A stretch of DNA of 64,000 nt from Mercurialis annua (GCF_937616625.2 NC_065571.1:51135651-51199650), one strand, 5' to 3'. Shown: positions 11,913-24,434, counted from the stretch's first letter. Numbers and translations are program-made. Notes: generated from the letters alone by a model not told the origin.

Positions 11913-13131
11913 AAAAAACGGTCATTCATGCCTCTAAGGTTTGGAGTCTGGATCAAGTAAACCCTCAACGTCCGAAAAGGTTCACACATGCCCCCAATGT
12001 TTGTAAAAATACATTATCAGGCTCCTCGGTTTAATGTTGTTTCACTGCTCCTAATACTCCGTTAGTGCGATCATACGTTACAAAGATAAAAGAATTGTTT
12101 ATTCCTAAGGTTTGGGTCTAGTTAGGATCAAATAAGCCCTCAACGTTTAAAAAAATTTCACTTATGCCCCTAACGTTTGAAAAGGTTCACTTATGCCCCC
12201 AACGTTTGAAAAATGAACAGTTAGATACCCAGTTTAACATCGTCTCATTGCTTCCCATACTCCGTTAGCGTCCTACGTGGCTAATGTTTATCGTCAAATT
12301 TTTCTCCACGGTGACGATCTATCTCTCAACAACAATAGTCTGTCGTTGCAAAGTCATTTTATTACAAGACCGAACTAAACTGATAGATTGTCCTTCTCCA
12401 ACAATGGAATAAGAAATTCTCTTCATTAATCAGTATCTTGTTTGATGAAACTTTCAATGCCAGAAACAGAGAAAAAAAAGTGTTTGGTGAGGTAGAAGGA
12501 AAAGTGCATGAGATGAAACGCCAAATAAAAAGGAATACAATTTTTATCCTTTTAGTTAATTTTTGATATAATTATTGGGTTTCCAATTTTTGGAGTAATG
12601 TAATTCTCGAATCAAAACACATGAAGAAGATGAATAAACTGATTTTTTATGATGTATGTTTCATTATTCATTACGTTTAATCGTCTTCAATATAGCAGAC
12701 AATTATTACCGATTAATTGTTCGAACATGTAGTTCAATTATGGAAAACACAAAAAATTGGCCACGTTTATTCACACTAATGGAGTTTGGGAAGCAATGAT
12801 ACAATGTTAAACTGGGGGCTAATGGTTCATTTTTTTTCAAACGTTGGGGGTATAAGTGAACCTTTTCAAATATTAGGGGCATAAGTGAATCTTTTTCAAA
12901 CGTTGAGGGCTCATTTGATCCCGGACCCAAATCTTAACGGCATAAATGATCCTTTTATCTTTGCCACGTAGGATCACACGAACGGAGTCTTAGGAGTAGT
13001 GAAATGACATTAAACCAAAGGGCCTGATTCTTTATTTTTACAAACGTTGAGGGTATTGGGTGAATCTTTCCGGACGTTGAGGGTTTACTTGATCCAGACT
13101 CCAAATCTTAGGGGTATGAATGATCTTTTTT
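11913..13131. mobile_element. Foldback element (about 1.2 kb) with long, internally duplicated inverted repeats
   Basis: The left arm (11913 to about 12300) and right arm (about 12757-13131) are inverted copies nearly 380 bp long. Outer landmarks are TCATTCATGCCTCTAAGG, GGAGTCTGGATCAAGTAAAC and CCCTCAACGTCCG, matched on the other side in inverted form. Each arm contains two tandem related units: CCCTCAACGT, TTCACTTATGCCCC and ACTCCGTTAG recur in both. The centre (12300-12757) has no transposase. No target duplication was identified. Confidence 0.8.
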
Positions 13132-13396
13132 CCAATTTAATGATTTCAATGTACTCCTTACTTACCTTTGCTAATGATTTAAATCTGGTACTTTTATCTC
13201 CGCTGTAACAGATTTTTGACTGCTAATATAATAGTTTTACTAATTTTGTAAGATTACTCTTTCTTACAATAATTATGTCGTACTGAAATTTTAATAAATT
13301 TATTAATCTATCGGCTGTCAAAAAAATACCATGTAACTAGTTATTTACACATTAACACTTTATCGATTCAAATACTTTCTAAATTGGCAAAACAAA

Positions 13397-13503
13397 AGAA
13401 ATTTTTTTTGATGATCAGGTAGTTGAAGCACTTGTGGAATGAATCTAACCCACGATTTAGCAGTTTAATACTCAGCATTTATACCATTTGAGCTATAACT
13501 CAC
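13397..13503 (-). mobile_element. SINE, same family as 9354, diverged
   Basis: On the minus strand the order is GAGTTATAGCTCAAA, A box TGGTATAAATG, AAACTGCTAAATCGTG, B-box-like GGTTAGATTC, CCACAAGTGCTTC and an A-run (ATCATCAAAAAAAA). This parallels the intact copy. I could not identify a clean target duplication. Confidence 0.75.
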
Positions 13504-14867
13504 TAATAAAATAAAAAAAATTAATTACTTTTATGAAATGTTAATTAATCCAAAAATTCCATGAGATTGGATAGAATTAGAAAAACGTCACTTGCGACTA
13601 GAATTTAGAATTTGCTTCATTAATTTCACACCAGCATAAAACCGAAATGGATATGAAGTGTTGTTAGCCTATTATATGTGGTGGTAAGCAGGGCGTGCGT
13701 TTAACTCAGAACGAATTTAACTAAAAATTTGCTTTTTTCAACACTAATTTTATTTTATTTTTATAATTTCAAGTGTTGTACTATGTCAGTTACTTATCAT
13801 CCGGATTAAAAATTTTAAATCAAGTAAACATAGCATGTGCAAAAGTTGCGATCAAACCCCCAACTTCGAAATATACATGTGAGAAACTAGCCGATTCGAT
13901 TGATTTTTAAGTTCATATCAGGTTATTTCTGTTCAATTTGTACAAAATTTTAATTAGAACTTTTCTATCTAAACCCGAACTAAAATACTAAATATATAAT
14001 GAAATCAAATCAAACTACCACTTCAATTTGATTATTCTGTTTGATCGGTTTTTCCACACCACCCTAGTAACGAGATAAATTAGAGGCTCGAAAGGCTTTC
14101 ACGTGACTTCATATCACTCATTAAAAACAAACAAATTAAGACAAGACAAAAAAAGAGGAGGTGTAGAATGCTACTACTCGACCCAAATTAAGACAAAACC
14201 CTATCTGCACTATATGATCACTGCCTCTATTTTAAACACTGTTTTAAAACTCCAACTAGCATTTTTTTTTTGCCCCAATTCAGCATTTAAGCTTCATATA
14301 CCCTACATCTTACATGCCCTTATTTGTCCTTCCAATACCACCCCATTAATGCCATTCAAATCTTCAAGTTGATGAACTTTTTATATAACTTAAAGGCTTC
14401 AAGAAATATATATATGCTAAATTTTAGTATCACATAAATTGTAAAAAAATTATATGATTAATGTGGAATTACAGATGTATATATATATATATATATGAGA
14501 GGTTATATATGCTCAAATTAATTAATTGATTGAAAATCATTGATCATGACTCAATATTTGTCTAGCATGTAATTGCACTGTACGAGTTCTGTCATGAATT
14601 AATGGAATTTTGGAATGTGGTAATAATTCAGAGATGTATATATGATGGGTAAGGATTTGTGCATGGGAGAATATCCTTTAATCTGGACCTTTCTTTTAGT
14701 CCCCACAGTACCGTTTCTTCATCAACTTCTTACTTTTTTGATCTCATCTTTTAAATTTTGTTTCGCTTAGATCATAACAAAAATGGCATTCTGCTTTTCT
14801 TTTCTTTTCTTCACCTTATGTCAGGATAGAACAAATGAGGTATACCCAAAAGCGACGTGTGATGACT
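13504..14867. other. Intergenic, no gene seen
   Basis: AT-rich. A short TA microsatellite lies at about 14476-14498. The reading frame at 14103-14372 has no recognisable domain or gene signals and is not called. Confidence 0.4.
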
Positions 14868-15262
14868 CCGGGGTGTAAATGACCCGAGCTTAAATTAGAC
14901 CAAGTTCGAACTTGAACTCAAGTGTGTTATACAAATTCTAGATCGAGTTCCAGCTCAAATAGACTTAAATTTCTAAGCTCGATCTTGAGATTGAATGACA
15001 TCCGTAATCCTCAAGTTCGAACTCGAGCTTAAGCTCGACAATAAAAGAAAATTAAAATAGTTATTTAAAGACAGCCGTATTTGATGTAAAATAAACTATA
15101 ATTTTATGTGTTTAAGAGATTCGTTTCTGCTCGTGAGACTCACAAACCTCTTTAATTAATTAATCTTCAAGTAGTTTGAACTCCACTCAAATTTTTCAAA
15201 TTTATTTTCAAATGTCGAGTACTCGTTAATAGTCCAACTCGTTTATACTCTAATGATGACCT
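14868..15262. mobile_element. hAT-like non-autonomous element with GAGCTCGAG-type subterminal motifs
   Basis: It begins GGGGTGTAAATGACCCGAGC, the style of end seen in many plant hAT-derived MITEs. It continues with repeated CAAGTTCGAACTTGAACTC and CTCGAGCTTAAGCTCG motifs and ends near CTCGTTTATACTCTAATGA, an inverted and decayed match to the start. Similar sequence occurs at 61659-61860. Confidence 0.55.
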
Positions 15263-16219
15263 TCGAAAGTGCTGCAAATTATTTGCTTTCAGTTAAATTA
15301 ATTTAGTTGATCTGCTAGATAAGACTAACAAAACCCGCATAATATTTTTTTTTAGGGTTTTAAGTTAACTTTGTTCTCACATGATCAGTGAACAATGATG
15401 ACTAGCTTGACGTATAATGATACAATAAAATTTTGTTAAAATCTTTCCACGCCTGACAAGTTATAATTGTGGGTTCTACTCTTTTCTAGTAACATGATCG
15501 ATGCACTTCTTTTTTCTCGTGATAATATAATTCGTAGATTATTAAAAAGGTAAGTGTTCATGAATAAATCTTAACTGAGACCATTATCCAGTCCTCTAGC
15601 AAATAACAATAGGGTTTGCCCTTAAAAGTAACATCTTGGGTTTAAAATTGCTGCTTTATTATTTACATAAAAATGTCTCAATTAATTTTACCTATTTTAG
15701 CGATTTAAGCTCCATATTTGACTAATTAACCTTTCTTTTTTTTACAATTTATGGCCTAAAACAATTGCCGGTCATGCACCGAATGTTGTCATATTTGGCA
15801 GTTTTATTTTGAATAAAACAATATCGGATTATAGTGCTGAATCTGAATTTGGCAAATAATGAAAGGTGGGGAGATAATTAAGCAACTTTTAAATGGGGCA
15901 TTTTGTTGCATATAGCCATAAAAATGGGAAAGGGGAACGTAACATGTACACTGTTTGTATAAATGGGTTAAGTATCCCATTTTGAAGGGCTTATTGGTGC
16001 TTGATATATACATTAAGGGCATATCTGCCCCTTTTCTCTAAAAGAAATTAATGTTCAGAAAATAATTTCGTTTCTTGGTGGATTGGCAAATAATTAGTCT
16101 TACATTTCATAAAAGTAATTTTAAATGATGACTTGTACGTTTAATTCTGGATCACTTGATTACAATTACTCGATCGAGTAATCATAAACATACTCCAACA
16201 CCTATCGATAAAGTTAAAG
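15263..16219. other. Intergenic, no gene seen
   Basis: AT-rich sequence without supported features. The antisense frame at 15804-16022 is short and without family features. Confidence 0.35.
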
Positions 16220-16568
16220 CTTAATTAATGAGAAAAAAAAAACCAAACCTTTATGACTTGTTGCAATTATATCCAAACTTTTTAATTTTTATAATAATAT
16301 CCAAATTGCATTATTTTGTTGCAATAATATTCAAATTGCACTTTTTATGTGAATTTTTTTTGAATTTTTTGCCTTTTTTTTGGGATTATTATACATCAAA
16401 ACATAATAATAGTCTAATATCTTAATTGAAAACAACAAATTTAACCATCAATTTGACTATTATTATTACAAAAAATGCAATTTGAATATTATTGCAAAAA
16501 TTAAAAGATTTGGATATAATTACAACAAGTCGAAAAGGTTTGGGATTTTTTTATCATTAGGCCTAATT
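16220..16568. mobile_element. MITE with long terminal inverted repeats, copy 1
   Basis: The left arm reads CCAAACCTTTATGACTTGTT, GCAATTATATCCAAACTTTT, AATAATATCCAAATTGCA. The right arm is the inverse, with AAAGGTTTGGGA, TTGGATATAATTACAACAAG and TGCAATTTGAATATTATTGC. The arms are about 140 bp each, and the right end is CATTAGGCCTAAT. The plus-strand frame at 16228 is an artefact of this repeat. A sister copy lies at 17128-17445. Confidence 0.8.
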
Positions 16569-16784
16569 TAGGAGCATGTTTTCAACTGTTTTGTCAACTT
16601 TACGCCTCTCCAAATTAGCGCGCATAGGTCGGTTCCACCACTTAACTGAATTAATTTTTTTTTTAATTGAAATTTATACAAACCAAATTTAATTGAATTG
16701 AGAAATATATTTATTTACTCGGAGGTGAATAACCAAATAAAATTAACGTACTATTAACTCTCATTATATATAGATTCAAGATGT

Positions 16785-17050
16785 AAATTGATTCTTCTTC
16801 CGTCTCATTTTAAAAGTCTCATATTCTTATTTTGGGATGATTCATTTTAAAAGTATTATTTTTATTTTTAGAGTAATCTTATATTGAACTTCTGTTATTA
16901 CCTTTCATTTGGTCATTTCAAATAAATTTTATGAAAAATTCCACTATCATTAATAAGGACAAAATATAAAAAAATAAACAAAGATAATAAATATTTCTTT
17001 AATATGTGTATAAAAACAAATGGGACTTATGAAAGATGATATAAATAATA
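16785..17050. mobile_element. Possible Stowaway/mariner-type MITE remnant
   Basis: The left side reads CTTCCGTCTCATTTTAAAAG, similar to the CTCCCTCCGT class of MITE ends. A weak inverted counterpart is CAAATGGGACTTATGAAAG near 17020. Strongly decayed. Confidence 0.35.
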
Positions 17051-17127
17051 ATTAGGTCACTTTGTTCAGTTCAATTCATTTTAAAATATATGACTGATAA
17101 AAACCAACTTAACCAAATCAATTGAAA

Positions 17128-17445
17128 AGGCCTTATGGTAAAAAAAAAACCTTTAACAATCATTGCAATTTAATTCAAATTTTTAATTTTTGTTATAATA
17201 GTTAAATTGCACTTTTTGTGCGAAAGATTTTTAGTTTTGAATTCTTGTGGCTTTAATATATCATTATTTATCAAATAATAATAATAGCCTAATAGTCTAA
17301 TTGAAAATAACAAGTTCGGCCACTAATTTGACTATTATTGCAACAGAAATATGTAATTTGGTTATTATATTATAAAATTACAAAGGTTGGATTAAATTGC
17401 AATAAATTGTAAAGATTTGAATTTTTTTCACTATTAGACTATTAG
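17128..17445. mobile_element. MITE with long terminal inverted repeats, copy 2
   Basis: Same family as 16220-16568: AAAACCTTTAACAATCATTG, CAATTTAATTCAAATTTTTA on the left and the inverse on the right, with a shared centre (AATAATAATAGYCTAATA, TTAATTGAAAAYAACAAGTT). Less well preserved than copy 1. It ends CACTATTAGACTATTAG. Confidence 0.7.
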
Positions 17446-17589
17446 AAAAATATAATTATTTACCATAATCAAACCAAATTAACCAAAAATTAACATAAAA
17501 TTGTTTTATCCGATCAATTAATTCGGCTATATTTAAATATATTACACCTTTACACTAGGTTTTGTGAACGAACCGAACTAAGCCGAATT

Positions 17590-18662
17590 TTGGGGTGTTC
17601 ATATTCAATTAGTTTTGAATATTGAGTTCAAGCTCGATTTATTTAAGTTTTATTATATTCATTTGGCCTAATGTCTCAAAAACCCCGACCTTTTAGCCCC
17701 CTTTCAATTCTATCATGGCGTTGAAAACTGGTCAATTTTACCATATTTTGCATTTTTGTGTTTCAATTGTATCCTGAAATATTAAAGTACGTTTTTTTCG
17801 TTTGGAAAAAAATTAAAAAAATCGTTCTCCATGTCTAGCATATATTAATTGTATATGTAGAAAATTTATTTAGATTTAGTTTAATTAATTAAGAATTTAA
17901 ATTAGTTTTAATTTGAATATGGTTTTTAGTTAGTTTTTTAAATAAAAGACTTATTTGTACTTTTTTGAATGGAAATAAATTTAATTTTATCTTTAAATTT
18001 AGTTAATTAAATGATTTCATCATTTAAATAAAAAAATTGTGAAAAATTAAAAAATTAGGGTACAATTAAAACGAGAAAATGCAAAACACGATCAAATTGA
18101 CCAGTTTTCTAGGGTAAAATTGAAAAAGGGCTAAAAGGCCGGGATTTTTTGAAGTATTAGGCCTAGTCATTTTAGCGCATATATACTCAGCTCGTGTTAA
18201 TTTGTTTATTTAAACGTTCAAGGAGCTCAAACTCGAACTCATATACGTGCTAAACTAGCTCGAACTCAATTATTTAAAGGCTAGATGAGCCGTACTCGAA
18301 CTCAATTTTCGAAGTTTCTTTTTATATAAAAAATGCATTGTTTTTCTTACATACAAGCCAATTCATGGGATCCTAATCGAACACATATACGAACAAACTC
18401 ATGAACTCATAACTAGGTTCATATACAAGCTCGTTCTCAAGCTCATAATTAAATCATTTAATGATTTCATACACGAGTTGTTTGTGAACATAAACGAGTC
18501 AAACACTAATAAATTCAAGTTCAACTTGTTTAGTAAATAAATACAAATAGAAGTTTGAACTCGTTCATTTAGATAAAGAAATGAATTCATTTCGAGTGAT
18601 TTCTTATCGAGTCAAACACCAAACAACTCATGAATGGATCAGTTCATTTATACTAAAACCAA
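17590..18662. mobile_element. hAT-like non-autonomous element interrupted by a MULE-type MITE
   Basis: The left end is GGGGTGTTCATATTCAATTA with GAGTTCAAGCTCG. After the inserted MITE (17665-18163) the element resumes with CAGCTCGTG and many AACTCGAACTC and GAGCTCAAACTCG motifs, and ends CATGAATGGATCAGTTCATT, the inverse of a typical hAT-MITE start. The antisense frame at 18399-18590 lies in these repeats and is not a gene. Confidence 0.55.
17665..18163. mobile_element. MULE-type MITE (499 bp) nested in the hAT-like element
   Basis: Terminal inverted repeats of about 115 bp start GGCCTAAT. Inner landmarks are CCTTTTAGCCC, AACTGGTCAATTTTACC and TTTTGCATTTT, inverted on the other side. The flanks are TATTCATTT (17656-17664) and TAGTCATTT (18164-18172), a 9-bp duplication with one mismatch, as expected for MULE insertions. 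Confidence 0.8.
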
Positions 18663-18990
18663 ATGTGGTTGCAAATAGGGATGTGCAAACAGTTAATGGA
18701 TTTGGTTCAGTATCAAAAATGTAGAAACTAATTGGGTTTTTGTTAAGAACATATAAATCTAGATGAATTAAATGGATAAAGTTTGGTTCAATTTAGTTTT
18801 ATTTTTTCAAAATTCAAAAATATGTTTTTTTTTGCAAATTTTTAAAGATACTAAGATAAGAATTAAGAAATTTTAAATCTATAAATCAAATCTAAGTTAA
18901 AATATAATGTATTATACATTTTAGGCATTTAAACACATAAGAAAATAATATTACTTTTTAGAAAAATGGATTTATTTGGAAAAAAAGAAG

Positions 18991-18991
<1 letters not shown>

Positions 18992-19047
<56 letters not shown>
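18992..19047. repeat. (TA)n microsatellite, about 28 units
   Basis: Uninterrupted TA dinucleotides over roughly 56 bp. Length is likely polymorphic between individuals. Confidence 0.95.
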
Positions 19048-19049
<2 letters not shown>

Positions 19050-21160
19050 AATCTGAGAATCCAAAAAGAAGTTTAGGGACCTGCTTAATCAAAAAGTGAA
19101 AGTTTAGAAAATTGAGAAAGCTAAATAAAATTTGAGGTATCTGATAAATTAAAATAATTAGTTTTAGATTTTAAAATAGATTTAGCCATAAAAATTTATA
19201 AAATTTATTCAGTCCAAAATTGCCTTTAATTTCTAATAATTTTGATTTGTCATTGGTATTGGAAGATCATGATCCCATTGTCAACTTTCACCCAATCAAA
19301 TCACATATCGGCATTAAAAAGGACTTTTAGAAGAATAAATATAAATAGTAGTCTCAAAGAGATGCTTTAAATTAAGGATATGTATGCAAGTACATGAAAT
19401 TGAAGCATTAGTGAACCACAAGACTCCTTAATTTGTCACCACCCAAATGTTACATTTTCATGAGATTCTCTATCTTATAGATAACGTTAAATGTGGTCTT
19501 ACATTTGATAGAAAATGAGTTTAAAATTAATAATATATAAATATAATTTATAAGATCAAGAGACATGCTACGTATAACTCATTTTAATCACTCCCTCCCT
19601 TTTATTTTATATGCAAGAGATTGACCATTAAAATCAAATTTAGATTTGCATGATTAGTTTGATGATAGCGACACTTGCACAAAATTACCTAAAATAAATG
19701 TGTACTAATCTTTATTGTTTTATGTTAATGTTTGATTCTTTAGCTAATTAGAGATGAAACATGTGGGTCAATTTTAAATTATGCTGAGCAAAGATTATAC
19801 TCTCTATTTATATATTTTCCATTGCAAAATATATTCTTTCCCCATCCTAATCAAATGCAAGACCTACACTAAAGTTTTTCTATATCTTTATTTTCTCTTT
19901 ACTTTCTAAAAAAAAATCTTCATTTAATCCTTATACGTTTAAAAACAGTTTTATGGCCTCCTTCTGTTAGTAAAAATGGTGAAGTGTGATGCACTCTAAG
20001 AACTGACTAAACATGTTTTTAAAAATATAAGAATTAAATAAAAAAAATAGAACAATTCCATAAAACTGTTTTTAAAAATATAGAGACCAAATAAATAACA
20101 AAAGCGATCAAAAATGAAGTTAAAAAAATAAAAAGTACATAAACTTAAAATAGGTTCAGTCTTAATTAAATACATTTTGTTAGGAGCAATTTAAATCAAA
20201 AACTGTTAGATGATGCTTGGTTCATAGAATTGATAGAAAACAGAAGCAATTTTGATTTAAAATATAGATAAAAATATAAGAATTGCATGGAATTATAATA
20301 AAGTTTTGTAAAAAGATACTTGTGGGCTGAGAGTTAAGGATAAGAGAAAAATTAATAAGTACCCAACATAGAGAAACTTATTAAGAAATATATTATGGTC
20401 AAAAATAAAGTTGACAACATTAATTAATATATTATAAATTGCACAAATAGCTTTTGTTAATATGAGATATACGGTGATGATGTGGAAAGAAAAGATGCTG
20501 AATCTTTTAGAATGCTTATTTGTAGCAACCATTATGGAAGGATGCTGTTATGGAAAGATGATGAAAATCTCTTAGAATCTATAAATGCTAATAAAATACC
20601 ATAAAAAACGGAGATTAAAAGCTTCTTAAAATACATGAACTGATTTGAAAATAGAAAATCATCAAACAATTTACAATATATCAAATTTCCAGCAAAAATA
20701 GACATTAAAAAATTCAACCGCTTGACATAAAAAAAAATTGCAGCAATAGAAGACATTCATAAATTCAGCATTTCAATCGGGTAAGTGGTTTCTGGAATTA
20801 AAACAAACATTTTCATGTACAAGTAGGCTGAATTATGTATTATAATTGGTTAATTATGTGTTGTTAATGATTCGAATCAGTGATGATTCAAAAACTTCAG
20901 TGATTCAAACAAACCAAAATTAATAAAACAGCAGCTTAAAAATTGTGTTATAAGTAGTGAATTACAAGCGTATTTCATAGTAATTAAAGAATTGATTGTT
21001 CATGCAATTGCATGCATATTTTTTTTCTGAATGTTGCAATATTAAAGAGGATATCAACTGACATTTTTAGTTATGTAAGCTAACTATTGGTGTACTAATG
21101 GTTAACTAAAGGTTAACTTAAATAATTATTAACATGATTTATTTTTTAAATAACTGCAGG
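19048..21160. other. Intergenic, possible MITE traces
   Basis: A CTCCCTCCCTTTTATTTTAT start near 19591 resembles a MITE end, but I found no convincing partner end. The antisense frames at 20293-20756 are AT-rich, without domains or splice and promoter signals, and are not called. Sequence from about 20800 belongs with the MULE relic downstream. Confidence 0.35.
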
Positions 21161-21161
21161 A

Positions 21162-21435
21162 ATGACAACATTGAAGGTTCTTGTTTACTATGACGGATTA
21201 TTGGATGAAAATCTAAACTACTCAAATTATAAGATCAAAGGCATTTTAGTTAAAGACGATCGATGCAGATTTTGAAACTTTAAAAACTTTGATTTTTGGT
21301 ATATTAAAGGTTAAATTTGGAGAAGCTGAAATAAACATCAAATATCAGTTGGAATTAAATCAACAAGCTATGGACATTGATGATAATGAAAGCCTTCAAT
21401 CTCATTCCATGTTATATATCATTTTACTAATTTAA
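21162..21435 (+). pseudogene. Decayed start of a MULE-associated protein (PB1-like N-terminal domain)
   Basis: The ATG at 21162 opens a frame reading MTTLKVLVYYDG, then NYSNYKIKGILV. After a frameshift near 21265 it continues FETLKTLIFGILKVKFGEAE, then NIKYQLELN and DIDDNESLQ, to a stop at 21435. That pattern matches the N-terminal PB1-like domain that precedes MuDR-type transposases in many plant MULEs. An acceptor-like TAACTGCAG lies directly upstream. I saw no transposase core nearby, so only the beginning survives. It is not a host gene. Confidence 0.65.
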
Positions 21436-22079
21436 AGATTTTTTATGTGAACTAACAGTTCATTTTCAATTAACTAATAGTTTAAAACTACTATTTAAAA
21501 AATATCAATTTGTTTTTTATAATTTAACAGTTGGTTGGAAAAATAAAAATAACCAATCACGTGGAATAACATTATGCAGTTAACTAGTTGGATATTTTTA
21601 GTTAACTAATAGTTTAGTATTAGCACATCTATATTAAATACAATTTACACACAAACACATTTATTAATTCAAATGAAAATATAACATAAAAATGTTAAAT
21701 AATTAGTAACCAAAATATATGATATGTTCAACAATAACAAAAAAATTCACAACAGGGCAAAAAAAAACTAGCCTAAAACCAGTTAGATAATTACAATTGT
21801 TTTCATTTAAAAAGTAAAATTTAAATCTAAATCTTCCAATTTGCTAACACATCTAATCCTACTGCAGCCCCTTCATCTTTGGTTTCGGTTCCACCTTCTC
21901 TTCGCTGTCAAAGAAAAACACTGGTATACTGTCAGTTTACACATAGATAACCATTGGTAAACTACATCTAATAAAAAATACTATTAACATCATAAAGTCA
22001 TCTTACACAAACCTAACAACAATATATACTAACATTTGACGATACACCAGTAATTTAAAAAAGGATTTAATATTGAAAT

Positions 22080-22245
22080 AAAACAAGTTAACTATTAATT
22101 AACCACCAGACAACATATAATATCCCTTAATTATTTCAAGTTAACTATTAAATAACCATCAGACAATTTATATATCTTTAATTATTTTAAATTAACTATT
22201 TGTTAACCATCAGACAGCATATACTATTCCTAATTGATACATAAT
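22080..22245. repeat. Three tandem units of about 55 bp
   Basis: Each unit contains AAGTTAACTATTA, then TAACCATCAGACA, then ATATA and TTAATTATTT. The units are at about 22084, 22138 and 22190. They lie downstream of the MULE relic, where single TTAACTA motifs are also common, and may be subterminal repeats of that element. Confidence 0.65.
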
Positions 22246-22249
22246 TGAT

Positions 22250-23455
22250 CCACATACAAAAAGTTACTATAACAACTATCAGTTAACCAGTAGACTACAT
22301 ATAGTTATACACATTATTCCATCTTTAGTTTTTTTGTTAAAAAATAAAATAAATCACATCAATGACATAAAATCAAAGCTAATGCTCTCTATAGCAATGT
22401 ACCAGAAAGGATTATTCATTCCCAAATCATAATGTAAAGTTAAATAAATAAATAGTTCACACTTTAAAAGCATTAAACTAGCAAAAAACAATTTACAATA
22501 ATTTGGCCCAAGACCGTATATTGTCTAATTTTCTCTAAGGATAATGCAGTACTAGATTCGTTGTTATGGGCTGAGCCAGGCTTTTCAATGGATCCAGTTG
22601 GTGAAAGAAAACTTATTTTCGGTTCAAAACTCATTCCATAAACCTAGGGTTTCTTGAGCTTTCATAAACCAGCCTTTTAAGCCCAAAACTCCTCTCCATC
22701 TGTTTTATTATTATTATTATTTAGTTAATTACTTTCTCTCCATCAAATATTGAAATTGTCAAAGAATTTAATCATATAAATATTGTAACCTTTTAAATTG
22801 TTTTATAATTTAATTTAAAATCAAATGTAAACTAAAAATTACATCATATAATTATAACAATTACCAACTAATTATAGGTTAAATGATATAAGCGCAATTC
22901 AACTTTCTATTAAGATCGTTAATCTAATTTTCTCTACAAGCGTTTTTCTTTTCAATATTAAAAAATTTATTACAATTTTTCATAACTTAATAAATAAGAA
23001 GACTATTTATTATAAATGAAATGAAAAAAAAAATACTAAAACCAAAAGAGAGGCAACTAAAAACTTTAAAGAATAACTATCCAATGCAATAGTTATTCAT
23101 TCATGCAACAAATAAATAAGTTTGTATGATGAATTAATGATAAATGTTCATTTGATATAAATTATGTTTTGTGATACTCATTTTTCTTTAGAATACAATT
23201 TCGAGATGGTTGGTTAATTTTGTGTCAATTTAAAATGGAGGAAAATTGAAAATATTTTGAGCTATTTTTTCTTTGTAAATTTAATAATTATGTAAAATTA
23301 GACATACCATCAACGCATACGTTGTGGAAATATTTTAGCATAAGCTATGTTCAAAAGTCTCCCACCTTAATAATGATAATATTTTTAACCTAAATGTGTT
23401 GGAGACAAAAACCAATTTCAGCCGAGTAAAAGTAGTATAGTATGTAAATTAAAAT
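22250..23455. other. Intergenic, nothing recognised
   Basis: AT-rich sequence. I see no coding region, RNA gene or element ends. Confidence 0.35.
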
Positions 23456-23460
23456 AATAT

Positions 23461-24025
23461 TTTTTTTGAATTCATCGGATCTCATTAAATTTAATATGAA
23501 ACAGTTACAATATTTGTAAGAAATTCGGGATAATTTGGAAACTAAACTCGATGACCTGACATAAAACAGACAACATGCTGCCTGATTCAATCAACACTTG
23601 ATATAACTCCTTCTAAAAAAGAGACAACAACTCCTTCTAAAAAGGAGACAGCAAACCTTTCACAGAAAAAGGACAACATAAAGAAAGGAAAAAGTAAAAC
23701 ATTCATAAAAAAGATAAAAAAAATAAAAAATAGATAAAACTAGTATAGCTCATAGACGAATCCATTTTGTTACTGAAAGATCTTCAATCTATCGTCGCTT
23801 CTTGATAATTGAATTGCGATTCGTGATAAATTTTAATCCGTCAGAAAAATAAAAAAGAATTGGCTATTTATTATATTCTATGAAATTAAAATAATATAAA
23901 CAAAAGGGGTGGCTACCGTCAATATAAAAATTAAGCCATTGACGGCGGCCGAAGAAAAAAATAAGAAAAAAGCTTTAGGTGGCTAGGGTTTGTTAGAGAG
24001 AAAAGAGAAGAGAAAGGGGTTAGGG
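23461..24025 (-). mobile_element. Dispersed repeat, LINE-like, copy 1
   Basis: Homologous to 37533-38165, in the same orientation. Read on the minus strand it starts with a CT-rich leader containing AACCCTAGCCACCTAAAGC, contains GACGGTAGCCACCCCTTTTG and AAATAGCCAATTCTTTTTTA, and finishes TTGAATTCAAAAAAA, an A-rich 3' end. This suggests a non-LTR-type element with lost coding capacity. The antisense frame at 23390-23590 is part of it. Confidence 0.5.
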
Positions 24026-24151
24026 TTTCGATTTTTAAAATTTGTGTTAAAATTGAAAAACACGCTAAATTTCATGATTTTTAAAGCCTTAAAAGATTTT
24101 TTTCAAATAATATGTAAAGTACATCACTTTTTATTTTAAATTAAAAAAACT

Positions 24152-24433
24152 ATTTAGGCTTATATATTTTTTGACCCCTAATTTTTACCCTTTTATTCCT
24201 TATAACCTCTAAACTATTTTAGTGTTCCATTGGACCTCTTAGCTATTTTTTAATCTATTTAACCCCATGTCAGTAATTTTATCCACGTCATCGCGCGTGG
24301 TGTGCACATTCCGAATGAGGGGTTAAATAAAACAAAAAAAAAGTTAAGAGGTTCAAAAAAATACGAAATTAATTTAAAGATCGCAGAGAATAAAATGGTA
24401 TAGTTTAGGGGTCAAATGATGTATTAAGCCTAA
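24152..24433. mobile_element. MITE (about 280 bp) with inverted ends
   Basis: The left end TTTAGGCTTATATATTTTTT, GACCCCTAATTTTTACC is mirrored by the right end GGGGTCAAATGATGTATTAA, GCCTAAAC. The arms are roughly 90 bp with moderate identity. The centre has CACGTCATCGCGCGTGG. No open reading frame. Confidence 0.65.
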
Positions 24434-24434
24434 A

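Noticed and set aside
19591..19912. Stowaway-like MITE
   Set aside because: Only the left end (CTCCCTCCC) is convincing; no matching inverted right end was found.
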